Assembly (NCBI GenBank): GCA_021205455.1
Contig: JAJPXL010000136.1
Location: forward strand, 21,964-85,963
Source: Clostridiales bacterium
GTDB taxonomy: Bacteria > Bacillota > Clostridia > Oscillospirales > Oscillospiraceae
Length of the DNA stretch: 64,000 bases
Direction: 5' to 3'
The notes below the pieces were generated by a model. That model saw only the letters and a program-made list of their open reading frames with translations. It was not told the origin of the DNA and searched no databases. Within the stretch, counting starts at the first letter, position 1. Each line of letters begins with the position of its first letter. This document shows, piece by piece, positions 18,581 to 27,846 of the stretch. The position numbers and the translations under genes were made by a program.

Positions 18581-19611
18581 TCTGTGTACCCGTCGTCAAA
18601 TTCGATGACGTAGCCGACCTTTCCGCTGACGGAGGGGAAATCCTCCACCAGGTTATCCCGCTGGTCGTTGAAGGTCCAGCCAATGTCCACCCCGTCATAG
18701 GCGGCGTTCCACAGGCACAGGCAGAATTCCTGCGTGCCGTCGGTATCGGCCAGGCTGGGCTCCCCGGGATACCAGACATCGAAGGTCCAGTCCTCTCCGG
18801 TAATCCAGCAGCCGTCCTCGCCCCACGTCATCTCATCCGTTGTCAGCGCAGCGCCCAGCCAGAGGTATTTCAGTCCGCTCTCCTCGGCCAGAGCACAGAT
18901 AGCGTCATACTCCTCCTGAGAGGTGATCGTCGCCAAATGGCCGCCTGCTTCCATCGCTGCTTCGTAGGCCTCGGACCAGGACAGGTCCGCCGCCACGATT
19001 TCATAGGTGCGCTCCGAGACGGGAACCTCTATGTGCTCCTCTTCCGCATCGGACTGCGCTTCTATCTCCGCCTCCGCTTCCGGGGACTGGACAGCGTCGA
19101 TTTCCGCTTCGTCACCTGTTTCGCTTTGCACGGCTTCCTCCGGTTGGGTCTGGCTGTCAGCGGCAGCCATCTCGCTTTCCTCTGACGCTCCGCTCGGGTC
19201 GGCCGTCTCGCCTGCCGAAACGGAGAGGTCTGCCTCCTCGCCGCCGGAGCGGCCAGAGGAGAACCAGCCCTGCCATACGCCGACCACGACCACGATGCCC
19301 ACCAGCAGCAGCACAACCAGCACTGCGCCCAGGATGACGGGAAGCCTGGATTGCTTCTTCGTCCCCCGCTCCGGGGCCTGCACCCCATCCTGCACGGTAA
19401 CAGGGGTGCGCCTCGGCGGCGCTGGCGCTGCCGTAGGGGCAGGCAAATCCAGCAGCAGCTCCGGCGGAAGCGCCGTCCCGTCAAAGCCACAGAATCTGGC
19501 ATTGGTTCTCAGCACCCGATTGCAGGAAGGGCACCGCGCAATCTGATGGCCGCAGGCGGCGCAGAATTGGGCGTCGTCCTTCGTCTCTTTTCCACAATAA
19601 GGGCAAATCAT
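18577..19611 (-). CDS. Zinc ribbon - TM - C-type lectin-like domain protein
   Basis: MICPYCGKETKDDAQFCAACG; TM; SWSEAYEAAMEAGGHLATITSQEEYDAI...LWLGA...W..GEPS...EFCLCLW...DNLVEDFPSVSGKVGYVIEF. Confidence 0.85.
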   Translation of the reverse strand: MICPYCGKETKDDAQFCAACGHQIARCPSCNRVLRTNARFCGFDGTALPPELLLDLPAPTAAPAPPRRTPVTVQDGVQAPERGTKKQSRLPVILGAVLVVLLLVGIVVVVGVWQGWFSSGRSGGEEADLSVSAGETADPSGASEESEMAAADSQTQPEEAVQSETGDEAEIDAVQSPEAEAEIEAQSDAEEEHIEVPVSERTYEIVAADLSWSEAYEAAMEAGGHLATITSQEEYDAICALAEESGLKYLWLGAALTTDEMTWGEDGCWITGEDWTFDVWYPGEPSLADTDGTQEFCLCLWNAAYDGVDIGWTFNDQRDNLVEDFPSVSGKVGYVIEFDDGYTE

Positions 19612-19711
19612 AACTCGTTCCCTTTCCTTTTGACAGCAATTTGCCTGGCCCCACCAGCCCTATGCCGCCGGGCGGCACAGGGCAGCAGGGCACAGGCAAA
19701 CCTTCCTTTGC

Positions 19712-20806
19712 TTAGCCGTTCTTCTTCTCCCGAATCAGGCTCCGCATGGCGGCGAACTGACCCTCTCCGACCGTGGAGTCCACTTCGCTGTTCACGCTGC
19801 ACGGGAAGTTACAGCCGCCTAGATATAAAACGAACTGGTTGGTGAGCCGATTCTCATAACGGCGCTTCTTTGTGTTAAAGATCTTGTACAGAGATTCGCT
19901 GAGCTGAATGCCCTCAATATCCTCATAGAAGCATTCCGCCGTATACTCATTGTAAACAAGGCCGGTGGAGATGTCCACATCGCCGGAATACATCATCACC
20001 TGATTCTCTGTAAAGGCATAGACAGTAACCTCCTGGAGCAGAGAGCGGGTTCTGCCATCTGACCCAATTTTTCTGGCGAAAACGGGGTCGTATTCTGTTC
20101 CGTTTTTCTTATTCCTGCTGAACAATCCGCTCAGAGCGGCAAAAAAGCCGTTCCGACTCTGCTTCTGCTTGGAAACCTGCTCTTGGGCGGTGGCAAAGCT
20201 GTCGTGGGGTGACTTGCCAAAGCCGACCAATACCAGCGGTTTGATTAGGCTCATCTGCTCCTGCACTAAGTTCAGCTTCTCTAGCCCACGCTTGTGCATA
20301 ACAGCCTTTTGTTCCTTCCATGCGGCGTCCACTTCATCCTCATAAGGGAAGCCGTTGAACTTGAACACAAAGTACAAAATCAGGCCAACCAAAGCCACAA
20401 GCAACCCAATACCGGTCCAAAAGAAGATTAGGCCACCGACAATCAGGATGCTGGGCAATCGGGATGTACGGCCAAAAAAGTATTCCCGTACATTGTCAGG
20501 GTCTACATTGGACCCGTAGCCAGGGCCGCCAAGGTTTCCGGAGCCGCCGGGGGTGTAGCTAGTCGTACCGCCAGGAGTGTAGCCAGTCGTACCGCCGGGG
20601 GTGTAACCGCTCGACCCGCCGGGGGTATAGGAGCTCGACCCGCCGGGGGTGTAGGAGCCAGACCCGCCGGGGGTATAAGACCCCGACCCTCCCGGGGTAT
20701 AACCTCCTCCGGCCTGCGCCGTGGTCTCCTCAGGCACCGGATTCCCACAGACAACGCAGAATCTGGCGTCCTTCTCTAAAGTAGCTCCGCAGTTAGGACA
20801 ATTCAT
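19712..20806 (-). CDS. Zinc-ribbon membrane protein with YTPGG repeat linker
   Basis: MNCPNCGATLEKDARFCVVCG; 7x YTPGG repeats; two TM segments (SILIVGGLIFFWTGIGLLVALVGLILYFVF). Confidence 0.8.
   Translation of the reverse strand: MNCPNCGATLEKDARFCVVCGNPVPEETTAQAGGGYTPGGSGSYTPGGSGSYTPGGSSSYTPGGSSGYTPGGTTGYTPGGTTSYTPGGSGNLGGPGYGSNVDPDNVREYFFGRTSRLPSILIVGGLIFFWTGIGLLVALVGLILYFVFKFNGFPYEDEVDAAWKEQKAVMHKRGLEKLNLVQEQMSLIKPLVLVGFGKSPHDSFATAQEQVSKQKQSRNGFFAALSGLFSRNKKNGTEYDPVFARKIGSDGRTRSLLQEVTVYAFTENQVMMYSGDVDISTGLVYNEYTAECFYEDIEGIQLSESLYKIFNTKKRRYENRLTNQFVLYLGGCNFPCSVNSEVDSTVGEGQFAAMRSLIREKKNG
20534..20701 (-). repeat. In-gene tandem repeat of about 24 bp encoding YTPGG(S/T)xx
   Basis: GYTPGGSGSYTPGGSGSYTPGGSSSYTPGGSSGYTPGGTTGYTPGGTTSYTPGGSG. 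Confidence 0.9.
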
Positions 20807-20927
20807 GATGGTTCCTCCATCTCTCTCTTTATTTCAAAAAGGCTGGGCTGCCGCGTTTTGCGGCAGGCGGACAACCCTTCTGACGATGTCATGCCGCCTC
20901 TCTCTGCAGGGCGGACTTTGGCAGGGG

Positions 20928-21527
20928 CTATAGGCAGGCCGGCTTTGCGGTGCCCATGGTTGCATACAGCTGCTCCACTTCGCGGGTGGTAAGGCCCGCA
21001 CGCAATGCGGATTGCAGCGCTTCCTGATAGGTGGGAGAGGTACGCAGATGCTTGTTGAAATAAAAGTCGTATTTTACATAAGAAAGGAAATAATAGTAGA
21101 TGCCCCTGGCCTGAATCATCAGCGCCGCATTGACGTATTCCTCGATTTTGAGGATGGCCGGCCGGCCGGCCAGGAAGGGCCGCTGCCCTTTCAGCAGGGC
21201 GACCGCCGCGTAAAAATAGATTTCCGCATTATTCATGTCCCCTTCCATGGCGCGCTCAAAGGCCCGCTCCGCCAGGTCGTACAGGTGCAGCCTCAGATAG
21301 CACATAGCGGCGGCAAGATTCATTTCGGCATTGTCCGGCTGTTCCTCCAGGGAGGCACGATAGGCGGCCGAATACCTTTGAGCGGTCTCCTGCGGCATAT
21401 TGAAAAAAGTATCATAATCGTTAATAATAAGCTTTCTGCCGCAGAACTCGCAAGTGGGGTTCGGTTCACTCGGGTCGAGTGGCGCGCCGCAGGTGGGGCA
21501 GGATGTCATTTTTATCCGTACTGGCAT
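20928..21527 (-). CDS. Zinc-ribbon/TPR-like protein
   Basis: CPTCGAPLDPSEPNPTCEFCG then helical repeats; internal ATG (MPVRIKMTSCPTCG) is the likely start. Confidence 0.75.
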   Translation of the reverse strand: MPVRIKMTSCPTCGAPLDPSEPNPTCEFCGRKLIINDYDTFFNMPQETAQRYSAAYRASLEEQPDNAEMNLAAAMCYLRLHLYDLAERAFERAMEGDMNNAEIYFYAAVALLKGQRPFLAGRPAILKIEEYVNAALMIQARGIYYYFLSYVKYDFYFNKHLRTSPTYQEALQSALRAGLTTREVEQLYATMGTAKPACL

Positions 21528-21633
21528 GGAAAAACCTTCTTTCGACGCATTACTGCAAAATAATTCAAATTCTGTAAATATTATACAAGACTCAGGAGTT
21601 TGTGTCAAGCGCTAATATGTAAACCAAACGAAA

Positions 21634-21664
21634 TTAAGGGCGGGAATCCGATGGATTCCTGCCC
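21634..21664 (-). terminator. Terminator downstream of the add/nim-like operon
   Basis: Minus strand GGGCAGGAATCC-ATC-GGATTCCCGCCC-TTAATTT. Confidence 0.7.
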
Positions 21665-21724
21665 CTGGGGTTTCGATATCAACAGGTTTGTCATCTGTGC
21701 TTGCAGCACTTTGTCAGGCGTCCC

Positions 21725-22207
21725 CTACGGATGCTCCTTGCAGGAGAGGTTCAGCACCTCCATCCGCCAGACCGCCGTCCGGTCCAGCATGGCGTCGGGA
21801 AAGGCCCAATCCGTCTGACCCGTGTACTGCGCCAGCAGCAGGGTCAGGGCCTGCCGCTTCTGCGTCTCATCCTCCACCAGCGCCGCCCTGCCTGTGCCGA
21901 TGACGCTCTGAAAGCGGTAGGAGTACTGACAGCCGGTGTCTCCAACGTTCAGGCGATGGTCGGTGTCCAGCTCGAAGCCCACCACCGGGCTTTCCCGCAG
22001 CAGGTTGATTTTCCGCCCCTGGGCAGCGCCGTGGAAGTAAAAGACCCGCTTCCCCTGCTCCCAGGTGAAGCCAAAGTTCAGCGGGACGATATAAGGCGCA
22101 TCGTCGGTGGCGAAGGCCACGCGGCAGCAGTCGCAGGACTGAATGATGGCGTCAATTTTCTGAGGGTCGGTGACGGCCCGGTCGCGTCTTCTCATGGGTT
22201 GGCTCAT
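21725..22207 (-). CDS. Pyridoxamine 5'-phosphate oxidase-like flavoprotein (NimA-like)
   Basis: MRRRDRAVTD...CRVAFATDDAPYIVPLNFGF...YFHGAAQGRKINLLRESPVVGFELD...SVIGTGRAALVED. Confidence 0.88.
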   Translation of the reverse strand: MSQPMRRRDRAVTDPQKIDAIIQSCDCCRVAFATDDAPYIVPLNFGFTWEQGKRVFYFHGAAQGRKINLLRESPVVGFELDTDHRLNVGDTGCQYSYRFQSVIGTGRAALVEDETQKRQALTLLLAQYTGQTDWAFPDAMLDRTAVWRMEVLNLSCKEHP

Positions 22208-23235
22208 GGGTTGGTAACCTCCTCTGGCGGGTTGCGCCGCAAAAACGCCTGCAGCGCCGCTTCATAATCAACCTTCACCTGGGCCGGGGCAAAGGAGCAA
22301 CGGTTGGCGTTCCGGAGCAGCGCCGGAATCTCCGCCGGGGTCAGCCCACAGTGAACGCAAAGCCGTTCCAGCTCAGACGCCATCGTGGTGCCGCTGACGG
22401 TGCGGTTGTCCGTGTTGACGGACACCGGCAGCCCGGCCTCCCGGAATTGCCGGAACGGATAGGCGTCCCAGCCGGACACAGCCCTGGTTTGCAGATTGCT
22501 GAGGGGGCACATCTCCACACCGATCCCCGCCTCCGCATATGCCCGGAGCAGTGCCGGGGATTTTTGCAGAGCGATGCCGTGGCCCACCCGGGCCGCGCCG
22601 TATGACAGGGCGGCTTCCAGGTTCTCCACGCTGCCCGTCTCACCGGAGTGGATGGTGAAGGGAATGCCCAGCTCCCTGGCCCGGCGGAACACAGCCACCT
22701 GCTCCCGGGTGGGGTGGGCCGCCTCGTCTCCGGCCAGGTCCAGCCCGCAGACCAGGTCAGGATACCACCGGGCGGCCTCCTCAAACATCTCCAGATTCTG
22801 CTCCGGGGAGAGGTTCCGCATGGCGCACACCAGGAAGCCACAGCGGACACCGGTTTCCGCCTCCCCGGCGGCCTTGCCCCGCCGGACGGCGGCAAAGACC
22901 TGCTCCAGCGTCAGCCCCTCCGCCCGGGAAAACGTGGGGGCAAAGCGCAGCTCCAGGTAGAACATTCGCTCCTGCGCCGCCTCCCGAAGGACGGCGCAAA
23001 TGAAGTCCGCAATGCTGTCCTCGGTTTGCAGGCACAGAAGGGGCAGGTCAAAACAGGTCAGGTAGTCCGCCAGGCTGGTGCAGTCCTCCGGGACGGAGTA
23101 CCGGAGCCTCTCCCCTGCCGGGATGCGGCCTGTCCGGGTCAGATAGTCCGTCATAACCTCCGGCGGCAGACTGCCGTCCAGATGGCAGTGCAGCTCCACC
23201 TTGGGGATTTCCGTGAGCCAGTTTCTACGTTCCAT
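22204..23235 (-). CDS. add: Adenosine deaminase
   Basis: PKVELHCHLDGSL, GLDLAGDE, FTIHSGETGS, RVGHGIAL, SVNTDNRTVSGT. Confidence 0.93.
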   Translation of the reverse strand: MERRNWLTEIPKVELHCHLDGSLPPEVMTDYLTRTGRIPAGERLRYSVPEDCTSLADYLTCFDLPLLCLQTEDSIADFICAVLREAAQERMFYLELRFAPTFSRAEGLTLEQVFAAVRRGKAAGEAETGVRCGFLVCAMRNLSPEQNLEMFEEAARWYPDLVCGLDLAGDEAAHPTREQVAVFRRARELGIPFTIHSGETGSVENLEAALSYGAARVGHGIALQKSPALLRAYAEAGIGVEMCPLSNLQTRAVSGWDAYPFRQFREAGLPVSVNTDNRTVSGTTMASELERLCVHCGLTPAEIPALLRNANRCSFAPAQVKVDYEAALQAFLRRNPPEEVTNP

Positions 23236-23254
23236 AGGCGACCCCTTTCCGATG

Positions 23255-23941
23255 TCAATAGCGCCGCACCAGCTCGGAAACCAGCTGGATGGAGCGCTCC
23301 GCCGCCCTGGCGGAAAACTGGTTGTAGTCCGCCGGGGAGTTGCCGGAGGCGTCGTCCGAGATGGCGCGAATCACCACGCAGGGCACCTGATTCACATAGC
23401 AGACCTGGGCGATGCTCCCCCCTTCCATCTCAGCGGCAATGCCCCCGAAGGCGGTGCGAATGCGTTTCTTCTCCCCGTCGCTGTGGACGAACTGGTCGCC
23501 GCTGGCGATGGTGCCCGTCTCGGTGTGGAAGCCCTGCTCCGCCGCGATCTCCTCCGCCAGGGAGACCAGTTTCGGCTGGCAGGGCAGATGGATAATGTTG
23601 ATGCCGGACAGCAGGCCGGGCGGGTCGCCGATGGCTGAGGTGTCCATATCGTGCTGCACCAGGTCGGAGGCGATGGCGATGTCCTGAATGCCGATATTGG
23701 GGGAAAGGGTGCCCGCCACGCCGGTGTTGATGACAGCCTCCACCGGATAGCTCAGAATCATGGTCTGGGCGCAGATGGCGGCGAACACCTTGCCGATGCC
23801 GCAGACGGCCAGCACCACGTCCACCCCGCAGAGGCTGCCGCTGGTGTACTCGATGCCGCTGATGGTGCAGGAGGTGGGCGCGTCCAGCATGGCCCGCAGG
23901 CCGTCAATTTCAATTTGCATTGCGCCGATAATGCCTATCAT
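23255..23941 (-). CDS. mtnN: 5'-methylthioadenosine/S-adenosylhomocysteine nucleosidase
   Basis: IGIIGAMQIEIDGL, VINTGVAG, AAEMEGGSIAQVCY, VIRAISDDAS. Confidence 0.93.
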   Translation of the reverse strand: MIGIIGAMQIEIDGLRAMLDAPTSCTISGIEYTSGSLCGVDVVLAVCGIGKVFAAICAQTMILSYPVEAVINTGVAGTLSPNIGIQDIAIASDLVQHDMDTSAIGDPPGLLSGINIIHLPCQPKLVSLAEEIAAEQGFHTETGTIASGDQFVHSDGEKKRIRTAFGGIAAEMEGGSIAQVCYVNQVPCVVIRAISDDASGNSPADYNQFSARAAERSIQLVSELVRRY

Positions 23942-23948
23942 ACTTGGG

Positions 23949-24419
23949 TCACTCCTTCTGATACTGAAAGTCGATGGGCTCCGCAGCGCGGAGTGTGTCC
24001 AGATAGGCCCGACACAAGGTCTTGGCGGACTGCAAGCTCAGGTTGCGATAGTTGCCGCACTCCTTCCGGGACGCCCCGAACACAGGGCCGTCGTAGTCCA
24101 AAATACGCTGCAATGTGTCCAGCACAGCCTGGAGCACCTGCTCCCGGCTGACGCTGCTGCGCACCAGTAGGTAGAACCCGGTCTGGCACCCCATGGGGCC
24201 GAAGTACAGCACAGCGGAGGCAATCTTGGAGTTGCGGATAAAGGTGGCAAACATATGCTCCACCGAGTGCATGGTGCAGTTGTCCATATACACCCCGGCG
24301 TTGGGGGTGCAGGTGCGCAGGTCGTAGGTGACGACGTCCCCGTCTATGCGGGAAATATAGATGCCGGGCTTCAACAGGTCGTGGTCAACGGTGAAGCTGG
24401 CAATGCGTTCAATCGACAT
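23949..24419 (-). CDS. luxS: S-ribosylhomocysteine lyase
   Basis: ISRIDGDVVTYDLRTCTPN, MHSVEHMFATFIRN, YFGPMGCQTGFYLL; true start at CAT 24417-24419. Confidence 0.93.
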   Translation of the reverse strand: MSIERIASFTVDHDLLKPGIYISRIDGDVVTYDLRTCTPNAGVYMDNCTMHSVEHMFATFIRNSKIASAVLYFGPMGCQTGFYLLVRSSVSREQVLQAVLDTLQRILDYDGPVFGASRKECGNYRNLSLQSAKTLCRAYLDTLRAAEPIDFQYQKE

Positions 24420-24452
24420 GGGTAAAGCGCTCCTTTTGCGTTGATTTTCTTT

Positions 24453-24482
24453 AGTATAGCACAGCCGCCGTGAGAATGGCAA
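24453..24482 (-). promoter_or_regulatory. Promoter for the luxS-mtnN-add operon
   Basis: Minus strand TTGCCA-N18-TATACT with extended TGC. Confidence 0.5.
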
Positions 24483-24506
24483 CCCTGGCGGCGGGGAAAA
24501 AAGCGG

Positions 24507-24535
24507 TGGAAAATCCCCCGTCAGTATGCTACAAT
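24507..24535 (+). promoter_or_regulatory. Promoter for trmN6-like/rsmI
   Basis: TGGAAA-N17-TACAAT with extended TGC. Confidence 0.45.
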
Positions 24536-24571
24536 GGAGGCCAATGAAGCAATGACAGGGGGCGTGCGCAT

Positions 24572-25237
24572 ATGGAAACCGTGGAACGCCTGGGCCGCTA
24601 CACCCTGCGCCAGCGGGACGGCCTCCCGAAGCTGGGGACGGATTCGGTGCGCCTGGCCCAATTCGCCACCCTCCGCAGCGGCTGGCGGGTGCTGGATTTG
24701 GGCTGTGGCGTGGGGGTGCTTCCTCTGCTGCTGGCGGAGCGGGCTGATAGCCTGACGCTGGACGGCATTGAGTGCGTCCCCGAGGCGGTAGCGCTGGCCC
24801 GGGAAAACCTCCGGGAGAACGGCCTAGCCGGGACGATTTTGCAGGGCGACCTTCGGGAGCCGGGCTGGCTGACGGAGGGGCACTATGACCTGGCCGTTGC
24901 CAACCCGCCCTACTTTGCCCCTGAGACGGGCTATGTAGCCCAAGGGAATCGGGGCGTGGCCCGAACGGAGCTATGCTGCACCCTGCCGGAGCTGTGCCTG
25001 GCGGCGGGGAAGCGGCTGAAAACCGGCGGACGGCTGGCGGTCTGTATCCGCCCGGAGCGGCTGGCGGATTTATTTGAGGCCATGCGGGAGGCGGCCATTG
25101 AGCCGAAACGGCTGCAGCTGGTACAGGCCAGCTCTGGCCACAGCCCCCGGCTGGCCCTGGTGGAGGGCGTCCGCCAGGGCGGCAGAGGACTGACGGTGGA
25201 GCCGGTTCTGTTGCTGAACGAGCAGGATGGAGGATAA
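24572..25237 (+). CDS. tRNA1(Val) adenine N6-methyltransferase-like (YfiC/TrmN6)
   Basis: VLDLGCGVGVLPLLLAER, DLAVANPPYFAPETGY (NPPY motif). Confidence 0.88.
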   Translation: METVERLGRYTLRQRDGLPKLGTDSVRLAQFATLRSGWRVLDLGCGVGVLPLLLAERADSLTLDGIECVPEAVALARENLRENGLAGTILQGDLREPGWLTEGHYDLAVANPPYFAPETGYVAQGNRGVARTELCCTLPELCLAAGKRLKTGGRLAVCIRPERLADLFEAMREAAIEPKRLQLVQASSGHSPRLALVEGVRQGGRGLTVEPVLLLNEQDGG

Positions 25238-26091
25238 TGATGGCAGGAACACTATATTTGGTGCCGACACCCATCGGCAACCTGGGGGACATCAGCAGCC
25301 GCATGACGGACGTGCTGAACGAGGCGGACTTCATCGCGGCGGAGGACACCAGGGTCTCCCTGAAGCTGCTGAACCACTTGGGCATTCACAAGCCTTTGGT
25401 CAGCTACTACCGCCACAACGTGGAAACCAGCGGCCCCGCCATTGTGAACCGGCTGCTGGAGGGGGAGAGCTGCGCCCTGGTGACCGATGCAGGCACTCCG
25501 GCCATCAGCGACCCGGGGGAGGATTTGGTGCGGCTGTGCGCCGAGGCGGGTATTCCCGTGGTGGCCATCCCCGGCCCCTGCGCCCTGGTGACGGCGCTAG
25601 CAGTCTCCGGCCTGCCCACAGGGCGGTTCACCTTCGAGGGGTTTCTGGCCACGAACAAAAAGAACCGGAGGGCACACTTGGATGCCCTCCGGGGGGAAGT
25701 TCGGACGATGATTTTTTATGAAGCGCCCCACAAGCTCTGCGCCACCCTGGACGACCTACAGAAAACCTTCGGTTCCCAGCGGCGGGTGGCCCTGTGCCGG
25801 GAGCTGACCAAGCTCCACGAGGAGGTGCGGCGCACCACCCTGGGGGAGGCCTGCGCCTGGTACCGGGAGAACCCTCCCAGGGGGGAGTTTGTGCTGGTGG
25901 TGGAAGGGGCCGAAGCGCCGGAGGAGGCCGCGCTCCTCACCCTGGAGGAGGGCGCCGAACGGGTGCGCCAACTCCAGGAGGAACAGGGGCTGCGGTTAAA
26001 GGAGGCCGCCCGCCAGGTGGCCCAGGAGAGCGGCCTGCCGAAGAACGAGCTGTATCAGGCGGCGCTGGCCCGGAAGGACGCGGAGGGATGA
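25237..26091 (+). CDS. rsmI: 16S rRNA (cytidine(1402)-2'-O)-methyltransferase
   Basis: GTLYLVPTPIGNLGDISSRM, EDTRVSLKLLNHLGI, LVTDAGTPAISDPGEDLVR, FEGFLATNKKNRRAHL. Confidence 0.95.
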   Translation: MMAGTLYLVPTPIGNLGDISSRMTDVLNEADFIAAEDTRVSLKLLNHLGIHKPLVSYYRHNVETSGPAIVNRLLEGESCALVTDAGTPAISDPGEDLVRLCAEAGIPVVAIPGPCALVTALAVSGLPTGRFTFEGFLATNKKNRRAHLDALRGEVRTMIFYEAPHKLCATLDDLQKTFGSQRRVALCRELTKLHEEVRRTTLGEACAWYRENPPRGEFVLVVEGAEAPEEAALLTLEEGAERVRQLQEEQGLRLKEAARQVAQESGLPKNELYQAALARKDAEG

Positions 26092-26106
26092 CCTCCGCGC
26101 CAACCT

Positions 26107-27846
26107 TTACCGGTCGCAGATAGACTCGATCCAGTCGCCAACCTCGCCGGCGTAATCCGCTTCACAGTGGGGCTGATCCCACACCAGAGCGTAGTCCACC
26201 GGCTTCCCGGCGTTGGCCAGCTTCAACGCCAGCGTCATGCCGATGGAGAAGGAGGTGTCCGCATCGCTGGCCCCGACCCGGATGCGGTAATACTTCGCCT
26301 GGTCGCAGGTCTCCGCAGTGCCGATATAGTTCATCGGGTTGATGAGATACTTCCGCTGTACCAGCGCCGCATCCTGGGTGTCCGCCACATAGCTGGCGCA
26401 GTAGCGCTCGCACTCCTCTGGGAACTGCTGCTCCAGGGCGGCAATGGCCGTGGGAACGGTTTCGTCAAAGTGGAAGGTGGGCTGCGTCGCCGTGCCGAAC
26501 ACCTTGTTCTCGCCGCTGTCGCAGTTCAGCGTGTCGAAGGCGGTGCAGGGCTTCATGCGGCGGCGATGGTTCAGCACATAGCTGTCCAGGTCGGAGATGG
26601 TGGCCTGCTGGCCGTCCCAGGAGAGCCAGGAGGTCTTGTCCTTGCCCTGTGCGATGACGGTGCCAGGCTCAAAGGGCGGAGGCGCGGGGACGCCCTTCGG
26701 CGGGCGGGTCAGCATATCGCCCAGGGTGGGCGGCTCCATCGGCTGTGCCCCGTCCGGGCCGCCCATGGGCTGCTTGTTCAGGGCGACGCCCGGTCCAGCA
26801 TGGCCCTGCATCAGGTCGGCCTCGTCCGGCTCCTTGTCGCTGTCCATGGGGGCCGGAGCCTCATAGGTGTAGTTCCCTTTCAGGTAATCCTCCGGGGTGT
26901 ACTGCTCCGGCAACTCGCCCTTGCCCAGCTTGGTCAGGTACTTGGTGGCGGAGGCGTTCAGCTGCTCCATCAGGTAGTCATAGGCGCTGCCGCTCCGGCC
27001 GTCCGGGTTCAGCATGATGGCTTCGCCGGTGACGGGATGGCGCAGGCCCAGGCCGTTGAAGTACTGGATATAGGCCCCCTTCAGCTCCCCGGACAGGGCC
27101 TCCTGGAAGGGGGTTATGGTGCCGGCAGGGCCGGCCGGGGAGGGCTCGTTCTCCTTGTCAGCGGAGAACATCCACTCATAGGCCAGGTCAGCGTGCTCCA
27201 GGTCGATGATGGGGCAGTAGATCTGGGCGGCATACACATCGTCCCGCTCATCCATAAACGCCCCGGCCTCCTCCAGGTAGGAGTCATAGTTTTTGCTGTT
27301 GCCGGTGACGGCCAGCAGGGTGGACATGGCCCCGCCTGCGCTCCAGCCCACGGAGATGATCTTCTCCAGGTCGCCGGGCAGCGCCTGGGCGTTGTGCCGC
27401 AGGAAGCGGATGACCATCTTCAAATCCACCAGGTTGATGGGGGCCTTGCCGCAGAGGGTGCCGTTCTCGTCTCTGGACTCATGGCCCCGGTTGCCGCAGG
27501 TGACATAGATGAAGCCCCGCTCCAGATACTGGGGGCCGAAGCAGCGGGGGCCGCCCAGCCACATATGGGGCATCTGCATATAACCGGCGGAGTTGTTGTT
27601 CAGGATGACGGGGGCGGTAGCGGCGGTATAGCCGTTCATGGTGCCGGTCGGGTCAATGACGCCAGGAGCACTCATGTAGGGGGCGGGGACGAAGATGCTG
27701 AGCCGCTGGAACTTCGGCGTGGTGGCCTTCAGGGTGTACAGCACATCCTCCAGGCACCAGCACTGATAAGTCTCGTCAAAGAACCACTGGTCCTTCACCT
27801 CAGTCAGCTCTAAGGTTTTGTTGATGACAGGAATCATCTCTTTCAT
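26107..27846 (-). CDS. Alpha/beta hydrolase, subtype-B tannase/esterase-like
   Basis: SVGWSAGGAMSTLLAVTGNS nucleophile elbow; internal start MKEMIPVINK at 27846. Confidence 0.75.
   Translation of the reverse strand: MKEMIPVINKTLELTEVKDQWFFDETYQCWCLEDVLYTLKATTPKFQRLSIFVPAPYMSAPGVIDPTGTMNGYTAATAPVILNNNSAGYMQMPHMWLGGPRCFGPQYLERGFIYVTCGNRGHESRDENGTLCGKAPINLVDLKMVIRFLRHNAQALPGDLEKIISVGWSAGGAMSTLLAVTGNSKNYDSYLEEAGAFMDERDDVYAAQIYCPIIDLEHADLAYEWMFSADKENEPSPAGPAGTITPFQEALSGELKGAYIQYFNGLGLRHPVTGEAIMLNPDGRSGSAYDYLMEQLNASATKYLTKLGKGELPEQYTPEDYLKGNYTYEAPAPMDSDKEPDEADLMQGHAGPGVALNKQPMGGPDGAQPMEPPTLGDMLTRPPKGVPAPPPFEPGTVIAQGKDKTSWLSWDGQQATISDLDSYVLNHRRRMKPCTAFDTLNCDSGENKVFGTATQPTFHFDETVPTAIAALEQQFPEECERYCASYVADTQDAALVQRKYLINPMNYIGTAETCDQAKYYRIRVGASDADTSFSIGMTLALKLANAGKPVDYALVWDQPHCEADYAGEVGDWIESICDR

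Noticed and set aside
24420-25385. N-terminal extension of the luxS ORF (to 25385)
   Set aside because: P/S/R-rich shadow of the methyltransferase gene; LuxS starts at MSIERIASF.
26167-27813. 548-codon plus-strand ORF
   Set aside because: Antisense shadow of the tannase-like gene; G/V/L/H-rich, no motif.
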